NCBI GenBank assembly: GCA_035544635.1
Contig: DATKDQ010000272.1
Coordinates: 1 to 12,738, forward strand
Origin: DATAFT01 sp035544635
GTDB taxonomy: Bacteria; Acidobacteriota; Thermoanaerobaculia; Multivoradales; Multivoraceae
DNA: 12,738 nt
Direction: 5' to 3'
Below are positions 7,538 through 12,738 of the stretch, piece after piece. The position numbers and the translations under genes were made by a program. Within the stretch, counting starts at the first letter, position 1, and every line of letters begins with the position of its first letter. Under the pieces are notes generated by a model. That model did no database searches. It saw only the letters and a list, made by a program, of their open reading frames with translations, and was not told where the DNA came from.

Positions 7538-8686
7538 CTATCGCACCTGGAGCGAGGCCCTGACCCCGAGCTTCGCGAGCGCCGGGACCGCGGCGCCCGC
7601 GAACGAGGCGTCGCCGTTCTGCACCTGGAGCAGCCGCGCGAAGAGCCGCGGGTCGTGCGCCAGCGCGCGGAGGACCCGGCGGCGCAGCCCCGGGTGGCGC
7701 GTCAAGAGGAGCGTCGCGCGCGTCAGCCGGTCGGGTCCCGCCACGATGCGCCGGTGCGCGGCCTGGTAGAGCGCGAGGTCGCCGGCCGCGAGCGCCTCGG
7801 CAAGCGCGCGCGCCTCCCGGAACGCGTGCCCGAGCCCCTCGCCGGTCAGGGCGTCGACGTAGCCGGCGGCGTCTCCGACCAGAGCGAGCGTCCCGCGCAC
7901 GACGCCCGATGCCCGCTGCAGGAACGGCCCGCAGCCGCGGTCGCGCGAGACCGCCGGTGCGCCGTGGAGCCGCCGCTCGAGCGCGGGGAACTTCGCCAGG
8001 TGACGGTCGAAGCCCTCGCGGCTGCCGCCCCAGAGCATCGCCACACCGACCAGGTCCTCGCCCACCGGGGTCACGTACGCCTCGCAGCCGTGGGTCCAGT
8101 GGACCTCGACGTGATCGGTCCAGGGCGCCACCTGGTAGTGGCGGCGCACGCCGTAGCGGCGCCGGCGCCCGCGGGCCGGGCGTCCCTCGAGCCCGGCCCA
8201 GCGACGCGCATGCGAGGCCAGGCCGTCGGCGCCCACCACCCACCGCGCCTCGATCGGTCCGTCCGGCGTGTCCACCACCCAGGTTCCGTCCTCGGCGCTC
8301 GACAGGCCCTCGGCGAAGAGCCCCCACGAGAGCCGCGCGCCCGCCTCGGCGGCGCGGTGAGCGAGCGCCTGGTGGAGCGTCGTGCGACGCACGCCGAGAC
8401 CGGGGCGCGGCGCGAAGCCGCCCTCGGCCACCACGCCGGAGGCGGCGTCGAGGTAGCGGACGCCTCGGATCTCGCGGCCGCCGAGCTGGACGCGCCCCAC
8501 CCCCAGGCTCTCGAGGGCGGCGAGACCCGCCGGCAGGATGCCCTCGCCGCACGGCTTGTCGATCGGCGGATGGAAACGATCGAGGACCTCGACCTCGAGG
8601 CCCTGAGCGCGCGCGGCGATCGCGGTCGCGAGCCCCGCGGGGCCGCCACCGACGACCAGCGTATCGATCCGTCGCGTCGCGCTCAC
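7538..8686 (-). CDS. FAD-dependent oxidoreductase, geranylgeranyl-reductase / SrsC-like family
   Basis: A 382-residue flavoprotein. The FAD fingerprints are in order: GGGPAG (13-18), the DG motif in VVGADG (150-155) and GDAAG (271-275) followed by LTGEGLGHAF. The DKPCGEGILPAG segment (43-54) replaces the motif seen in aromatic hydroxylases. It is shared by geranylgeranyl reductases and by flavoproteins found next to type III polyketide synthases. The GTG start overlaps the TGA of the methyltransferase gene by four bases (8683-8686), so the two are coupled and probably act on the same lipid. Known precedent: SrsB (methyltransferase) and SrsC (flavoprotein) of Streptomyces griseus convert alkylresorcinols to quinones. 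Here it could hydroxylate a phenolic lipid or reduce an isoprenoid chain; sequence alone does not decide. Confidence 0.85.
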   Translation of the reverse strand: MSATRRIDTLVVGGGPAGLATAIAARAQGLEVEVLDRFHPPIDKPCGEGILPAGLAALESLGVGRVQLGGREIRGVRYLDAASGVVAEGGFAPRPGLGVRRTTLHQALAHRAAEAGARLSWGLFAEGLSSAEDGTWVVDTPDGPIEARWVVGADGLASHARRWAGLEGRPARGRRRRYGVRRHYQVAPWTDHVEVHWTHGCEAYVTPVGEDLVGVAMLWGGSREGFDRHLAKFPALERRLHGAPAVSRDRGCGPFLQRASGVVRGTLALVGDAAGYVDALTGEGLGHAFREARALAEALAAGDLALYQAAHRRIVAGPDRLTRATLLLTRHPGLRRRVLRALAHDPRLFARLLQVQNGDASFAGAAVPALAKLGVRASLQVR

Positions 8687-9258
8687 GACCGCCCCCTGGG
8701 CACCAGGGCCGGGCGTCCGCTCATCGCGGCCTCGTAGTCCGAGGCGGCAGCCAACGCGGCCTCTTCCGCCGCGATGCGCCGCCGCAGGACGCCGGCGTTG
8801 GCCGCGCTGAAGCAGAGCGCGGTGAGCCAGGCGGTGTGGACCAGCGCAAGCGCCGCCACCTCGACCGCGACCGCCAGGTAGTTCGGATGCCGCAGCCAGC
8901 GATAGGGCCCGCTGGTCACCACCGGCATGCCCGGCACCACGACGACCCGCGTCGTCCAGCGCTTCCCGAGCGCGGCGATCGCCCAGTAGCGCAGCGCCAT
9001 GGTCGCGGCGACGACGCCGAGCATGGGGAGCCCGAGGAGCGGCAGGAAGGGGCGGTCGAGCGCGATCACCTCGAGCGGGCAGGCGACCAGGAAGAGCGCA
9101 TGGATCGCCACCATCCACGGGTAGTGGTCGTCCCCGTGCTCGCGGCCACCCCGGGCGCGCGCCCACGCCAGATTGCGCCGCGTGATCGCGAGCTCGACCA
9201 GACGTTCGACCGCGACCGCGGCGATCAGACCGAGATAGAGCGTCTGAGTGGTGGTCAT
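8683..9258 (-). CDS. ICMT-type membrane methyltransferase (isoprenylcysteine carboxyl methyltransferase family)
   Basis: A 191-residue polytopic membrane protein with about four to five hydrophobic segments (5-20, 48-66, 70-95, 128-150). The SAM-binding hallmark GPYRWLRHPN lies at 117-126, and the second conserved element RIAAEEAAL is at 161-169. Bacterial members rarely methylate prenylcysteine. Characterised ones (BpsB, SrsB) O-methylate alkylpyrones or alkylresorcinols made by type III polyketide synthases. The pairing with an overlapping FAD oxidoreductase fits that second role. The ATG start at 9258 has no obvious Shine-Dalgarno and lies 40 bases after the nucleotidyltransferase stop. 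No polyketide synthase is within the window, so the substrate must come from elsewhere or differ. Confidence 0.88.
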   Translation of the reverse strand: MTTTQTLYLGLIAAVAVERLVELAITRRNLAWARARGGREHGDDHYPWMVAIHALFLVACPLEVIALDRPFLPLLGLPMLGVVAATMALRYWAIAALGKRWTTRVVVVPGMPVVTSGPYRWLRHPNYLAVAVEVAALALVHTAWLTALCFSAANAGVLRRRIAAEEAALAAASDYEAAMSGRPALVPRGRS

Positions 9259-9298
9259 GCGCAGGCCGGCGGGGCCGGGTCCGGGATGGCAGGGCTCT

Positions 9299-10405
9299 TC
9301 ACGGCGCGCTCCTCGCGCCGGCGGCGGCGAACGGCGTGACGACCAGCGACCCCTCGCCGCGCGAGCCCGCGGCGAGACCCCACGCGCGCTGCGTCACCAC
9401 TGCGCTCTCGAGGCGCGTCGCGCTCGCGAGCTCGACTCCCGGTCCGACCACCACTCGCGCGAGCCGGCTCCCCCCGCCGACGCGAGCGCCTTCGAGAACG
9501 AGGATGTCGCGCCCGGAGACGCCGGCCTCGACCACCGCCCGCGACTCGACCACCGCGCGCTCGAGCCTCGCGTCCGGGGCGATGGTGGCGGTCGGCGAGA
9601 TCCAGGAGGCGCGTGCCGGCGAATCGCCCGTTGCGGCGGACACGCCGGGCGGCGTGCGCGACGCCGTGCTCTCCTCGCGCTCCGCCAGCTCGGCCCAGTC
9701 GAGCACCGCCTCGAGGTAGCGGGCCGCAGTGCCCAGATCGTGCCACGGGGCCGCCGTCGAGAAGCTCTCGAGACGCGCGCCCGAGGCGAGCCGCGGGCGG
9801 TACAGATCGCGGATGCTGTCCGAGAAGCGGGGCGGCGCCTCGAGCGCGAGCGCCGGCGCGAAGACGTGAGCGCCGGCGAACACGCGCCGCGCGGCCACGT
9901 GCCCGTGGTCGGGCCCGCCCGGAACGCCGACGATCCGGCCCGCCTCGTCGATCGCGATGCCCCCGAGCTCGCCCACGTCGGCCCGGGTCGTAAGCAGGAG
10001 GGTGGCGAGCGGCGCGGTCTCGAGGTGGTGTGCGACCAGCTCCGCGAACGGCCACCGGCAGAGCGAGTCACCGTTGACCAGGAGGACGAGGTCCGCCGCG
10101 GTCAGGAAGTCGCGCAGCGGATGCAACGCGCCCAGCGTGCCCAGGATCTCCGCCTCGCGCGAGTAGTGAAGGGGCATGGCGCCGAATCGCTCGCCCAACG
10201 CCGCCGGAATCGCCTCGGCGCGGTGGTGGAGGTTGATGGCGGTGGCCTCGACACCGAACGCCTCGAGCCGCTCGAGCGTCCCGGCGAGAAGCGGCCGACC
10301 CAGGACCGGGAGCAGGGGCTTGGGGCGCTCCGCCGTGAGCGGCGCGAGGCGTGCGCCGCGCCCGGCGGCGAGGACCACGGCGCGCACGCGCGGGCGGGTC
10401 AGCAT
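9299..10405 (-). CDS. Sugar-phosphate nucleotidyltransferase with C-terminal left-handed beta-helix
   Basis: A 368-residue enzyme of the NTP_transferase family that makes NDP-sugars from NTP and sugar-1-phosphate. The nucleotide loop VVLAAGRGARLAPLT (10-24) and PKPLLPV (28-34) are intact. The metal-binding aspartate is in LVNGDS (109-114), and ILGTLGAL (87-94) replaces the common LGTAGAL. Residues about 265-335 show hexapeptide-like repeats (WISPTATI, AVVESRAVVEAG, VVVGPGVEL), as in mannose-1-phosphate guanylyltransferases and GlmU-like proteins. A region of about 25 residues between the domains is Ser/Thr/Pro-rich. The ATG lies 20 bases after the CYTH stop. A small CGGAA/TTCCG hairpin (10409-10425) sits just before the start. 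Likely a guanylyl- or uridylyltransferase for surface polysaccharide; the exact sugar is not determined. Confidence 0.85.
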   Translation of the reverse strand: MLTRPRVRAVVLAAGRGARLAPLTAERPKPLLPVLGRPLLAGTLERLEAFGVEATAINLHHRAEAIPAALGERFGAMPLHYSREAEILGTLGALHPLRDFLTAADLVLLVNGDSLCRWPFAELVAHHLETAPLATLLLTTRADVGELGGIAIDEAGRIVGVPGGPDHGHVAARRVFAGAHVFAPALALEAPPRFSDSIRDLYRPRLASGARLESFSTAAPWHDLGTAARYLEAVLDWAELAEREESTASRTPPGVSAATGDSPARASWISPTATIAPDARLERAVVESRAVVEAGVSGRDILVLEGARVGGGSRLARVVVGPGVELASATRLESAVVTQRAWGLAAGSRGEGSLVVTPFAAAGARSAP

Positions 10406-10425
10406 TGCCGGAATGCGCCGTTCCG

Positions 10426-10998
10426 CTAGAACAGCATGTCGAGCGGCTGGTCGGGATGCTCGCGGCGCCAGTCCTCGTACAGGCGCAGGTAGGACCGGCG
10501 CTCCGCCTGCGCCGCGGCGAAGCCGCACCGTGCCGCGGCCGCCGCCGCGTCCTCGCCCTCGAACTCGACGAAGTCCCCGATCGGGGTATGGTCGAGCGCG
10601 ACCAGGGTCGAGCCCAGTCGCCACTCCTCGCGCACCTTCTCGTAGCGCCGCACCACGCGATAGCCGAGCCGCACCAGGAGATCGCGCATCCGCTCGGCGT
10701 GGCCGACCGCGACCTCGATCTCGTCGCGCACCTTGACGCCGTCCTCGAACCGTGGCGGTCCTTTGAAGGTGAGACGGCTGCCCCGACCGTCGCTGCGCAG
10801 CCGGAGCAGGCGGCTCGAACCGAAGAGCTCGTCGCGGCGGTCGAACACCCAGTTGCACTCGCGCGCGGTGGGGCGCTCGACGCGCCCGCCCGCCTCGACC
10901 AGACGCTGCCGCACCTGGTCGAGCTTCGAGGCCCCGAGCGCGAACTTGAGCTCGCGCTCCTCGCCGGCCGGCGGGGCCTCGGCGTCGGGGGAGCTCAC
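10426..10998 (-). CDS. CYTH-domain protein (CyaB / thiamine-triphosphatase superfamily)
   Basis: A 190-residue soluble protein with the triphosphate-tunnel fold. The defining ExExK is at 14-18 (E-R-E-L-K). Paired basic and acidic strands follow: RLLRLRSDG, RLTFKGPP, VRDEIEVAVG, YEKVREEWRLG and GDFVEFEGED. Together these would line the tunnel that binds an inorganic or organic triphosphate with divalent metal. Members include class IV adenylate cyclases, thiamine triphosphatases and tripolyphosphatases, and the activity of this one cannot be chosen from sequence. The GTG start overlaps the M20 peptidase TGA by four bases (GTGA, 10995-10998), giving coupled translation. The nucleotidyltransferase follows 20 bases later. 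That enzyme releases pyrophosphate, so a phosphate-handling partnership is conceivable but unproven. Confidence 0.88.
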   Translation of the reverse strand: MSSPDAEAPPAGEERELKFALGASKLDQVRQRLVEAGGRVERPTARECNWVFDRRDELFGSSRLLRLRSDGRGSRLTFKGPPRFEDGVKVRDEIEVAVGHAERMRDLLVRLGYRVVRRYEKVREEWRLGSTLVALDHTPIGDFVEFEGEDAAAAAARCGFAAAQAERRSYLRLYEDWRREHPDQPLDMLF

Positions 10999-12377
10999 AA
11001 CGCTCCCACCCGGTCCAGGAGGCGCGCGATCGAGCGGATCCCACCCGCGTACTGCCGCAGGTCGAGCTTCTCGTTCGGGGCGTGCAGGCGGTCATCGGGC
11101 AGGCCGAAGCCGAGCAGGAGGACCGGGGCGCGCAGGACGTCGACGAAGGTGGACACCACCGGGATCGAGCCGCCCTCGCGCACCCGCACCGGCCGGCGGC
11201 CCCAGACCTCCTCCATGGCGGAGGCCGCGGCCTCGATCAGCGGCCCCTCGGTGTCGATCAGCAGCGGCCGCGCGCCGTGAAGCAGCCGTGCCTCGACCTG
11301 GACGCCGCGCGGAGCGACGCGCTCGACGTGGCGCACGACGCGGTCGGCGACCCGGGTCAGATCCTGGTCCGGGACCAGACGCATCGAGAACTTGGCGCCG
11401 GCGCGCGACGGTAGGACGGTCTTGGCGCCCGCGCCCGCGTAGCCCCCCCACCAGCCGTGCACGTCGAAGGTGGGACGGCCGCCGATGCGCTCGCGAGTCG
11501 CGTAGCCGGTCTCTCCCGCGAGCTCCGGCACGCCGAGCTCGGCCGCCATGGCGGCGTCGTCGATCGCGATCGCCGCCATCTCCTCGCGCTCCCAGGCCTC
11601 CAGCGGGCGCACGTCGTCGTAGAAGCCCTCCACCAGGACACGGCCGCTGTCCGGATCCTTGAACCCGGCCAGGATCGCGGCCAGGGCGTGCAGCGGGTTC
11701 TGCACCACTCCGCCGAACGTCCCGGAGTGTAAGTCGATGCGCGGCCCGATCACTTCGATCTCGAAGTACGCGATGCCGCGCAGCGCGTACAGCAGCGAAG
11801 GCTGCCCCGGACCGAGCATCGCGGAGTCGGAGACCACCACCGCGTCGCAGGCGAGGACCCTGCCGGCGTCCTCGCGCACGAAGGTCTCGATCGCGTGCCC
11901 GCCCGACTCTTCCTCGCCCTCGATCAGGAACTTGACGTTCACCGGGAGGCTGCCGCGCTCGGCCAGCATGGCGGCGACCGCGGCGAGGTGAGCGTGCGAC
12001 TGCCCCTTGTCGTCGGTGGCGCCGCGCGCGACCAGGTCTTCGCCCTCGAGCGTGGGCTCGAACGGGGGGTGTCGCCACTGGTCGAGCGGATCGGGAGGCT
12101 GGACGTCGTAATGTCCGTAGAAGAGGAGCGTGGGCTTGCCCGGCGCGCCCAGCCACTCGCCGTAGACCAGCGGATGCCCGGCGGTGGGGATGGTGCGGGC
12201 GCTCAGGCCCGCCGCCTCGAGGCGGTCGTGGACGAACGCGGCGCAGCGCGCGATCTCGCCGGCGTAGGCGGGATCGGTCGAGATCGACGGGATCGCGAGG
12301 TACTGCCGGAGGTCGTCGAGGAATTCGTCGCGGCGGCGCTCGATCGCGGCGTAGACGTCAGTGGTATCGGGCGGCAT
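10995..12377 (-). CDS. M20 family metallopeptidase (dipeptidase / acylase type)
   Basis: A 460-residue two-zinc hydrolase of the M20/M25/M40 group, probably a cytosolic dipeptidase or N-acyl amino acid hydrolase. Expected metal and catalytic residues are present: H89 and D91 in FYGHYDVQ, the D122-D123 pair in ATDDKG, E155-E156 in EGEEESGG, D184 in VVSDSAML and H432 in DRLHAPNEKLDL. The lid/dimerisation domain starts near GPRIDLHSGTFGG (211-223). Length and spacing are those of carnosinase-like dipeptidases. I chose the ATG at 12377; an in-frame GTG at 12386 would add three residues but lies inside a palindrome. GGAG is 23 bases from the ATG unless that palindrome folds. It overlaps the CYTH gene by four bases. 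No signal peptide is seen. Confidence 0.92.
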   Translation of the reverse strand: MPPDTTDVYAAIERRRDEFLDDLRQYLAIPSISTDPAYAGEIARCAAFVHDRLEAAGLSARTIPTAGHPLVYGEWLGAPGKPTLLFYGHYDVQPPDPLDQWRHPPFEPTLEGEDLVARGATDDKGQSHAHLAAVAAMLAERGSLPVNVKFLIEGEEESGGHAIETFVREDAGRVLACDAVVVSDSAMLGPGQPSLLYALRGIAYFEIEVIGPRIDLHSGTFGGVVQNPLHALAAILAGFKDPDSGRVLVEGFYDDVRPLEAWEREEMAAIAIDDAAMAAELGVPELAGETGYATRERIGGRPTFDVHGWWGGYAGAGAKTVLPSRAGAKFSMRLVPDQDLTRVADRVVRHVERVAPRGVQVEARLLHGARPLLIDTEGPLIEAAASAMEEVWGRRPVRVREGGSIPVVSTFVDVLRAPVLLLGFGLPDDRLHAPNEKLDLRQYAGGIRSIARLLDRVGAL

Positions 12378-12379
12378 CG

Positions 12380-12399
12380 GTGACACAGTATCGTGTCAC
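12380..12399. repeat. Palindrome related to the GGTGACAGGA repeats
   Basis: Perfect 7-bp arms, GTGACAC (12380-12386) and GTGTCAC (12393-12399), enclose AGTATC. On the minus strand it reads GTGACACGATACT, which matches 12 of 13 bases of GTGACAGGATACT at 3936-3924. It fills the 18-base spacer between the CPBP protease and M20 peptidase genes. The protease TGA stop (12398-12396) lies in its first arm, and the M20 ATG starts three bases beyond the second arm. Confidence 0.7.
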
Positions 12400-12738
12400 T
12401 CTCCGCGGCGGCGCGCGAGCCGCGTCAGGTTGATCGCGTTGACCAGGACGTGCGCCACGACCGCCGGCAGCAGGTTGCCGGTCCAGATCACGAGCCCACC
12501 GAAGGCGAGGCCGGCGGCGAGGGCGAACACGGTCCACACCCAGAGCCCGCGGTCGCGACCGGTGTGGAGCGCGGCGAAGAGCACCGTCGCCCACCCGTAG
12601 CCCCAGGCGCCCTGGACCGCGCCGCGGAAGAAGAGCTCCTCGGCGAAGCCCGAGAGCAGCGCGAGGCCAACCGCCTGGCTGGCGTCGAGCGAGCCCAGGA
12701 CCCCGCGCAGCAGCGCCTCGAAACGGCGCGCGGCGTCG
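12396..12738 (-). CDS. CPBP family intramembrane glutamic endopeptidase (5' end outside window)
   Basis: The frame enters from the right edge and gives the last 113 residues before a TGA; the N-terminal membrane segments are missing. All three conserved motifs of the CPBP/Abi family (PF02517, Rce1-like) are present. They are AEELFFRG (the EExxxR box, about 32-39 of the visible part), ATVLFAALHTG with its histidine in the next segment, and VVAHVLVNAINL with the HxxxN signature. The protein ends in basic RLARRRGE. Such proteases cleave within membranes and serve in signal-peptide or bacteriocin-related processing in some bacteria, but most are uncharacterised. The M20 peptidase gene follows 18 bases downstream across a palindrome, so they are probably cotranscribed. 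Confidence 0.88.
   Translation of the reverse strand, partial: DAARRFEALLRGVLGSLDASQAVGLALLSGFAEELFFRGAVQGAWGYGWATVLFAALHTGRDRGLWVWTVFALAAGLAFGGLVIWTGNLLPAVVAHVLVNAINLTRLARRRGE

Overview
The window is 12.7 kb of very GC-rich bacterial DNA with 13 protein genes, all read from the minus strand. It holds no rRNA, tRNA, CRISPR array, insertion sequence or integrase that I can see. The GC content, the many GTG starts, the 4-base stop/start overlaps and two luciferase-like (LLM) oxidoreductases suggest an uncultured soil or groundwater lineage such as Methylomirabilota/Rokubacteria, Binatota or a deltaproteobacterial relative. This placement is inference only; no marker gene is present.

Layout in transcription order, from right to left. 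(1) 12738-9299: the C-terminal part of a CPBP intramembrane protease, an M20 metallopeptidase, a CYTH-domain triphosphate-binding protein and a sugar-phosphate nucleotidyltransferase with a C-terminal beta-helix. (2) 9258-7538: an overlapping pair made of an ICMT-type membrane methyltransferase and an FAD-dependent oxidoreductase of the geranylgeranyl-reductase family. The pair resembles the tailoring half of phenolic-lipid operons, but no type III polyketide synthase is in view. (3) 7523-3959: a complete sugar-type ABC importer in the order binding protein, double ATPase, permease, joined by ATGA and GTGA overlaps. Gaps through blocks 1-3 are at most 40 bases, so they may form one long transcript despite unrelated functions. 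(4) 3964-3876: a cluster of four GGTGACAGGA arms forming nested inverted repeats around a 44-bp near-palindrome. A related single palindrome lies at 12380-12399. (5) 3864-810: a probable catabolic operon of a MaoC-like hydratase and two LLM oxidoreductases. (6) 674-1: a GTG-started gene running off the left edge. Its base and codon use differ from the rest, and it may encode a nuclease-like protein.

The importer would bring in a sugar-like solute. The hydratase/LLM operon would act on CoA-linked or other lipophilic substrates. The methyltransferase/flavoprotein pair would modify an isoprenoid or phenolic lipid in the membrane. No obvious new multigene defence or metabolic system is visible. 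The most unusual items are the GTGACAnGAT repeat family, which supplies the stop codon of its upstream gene at both sites, the orphan lipid-tailoring pair, and the atypical gene at the left edge.
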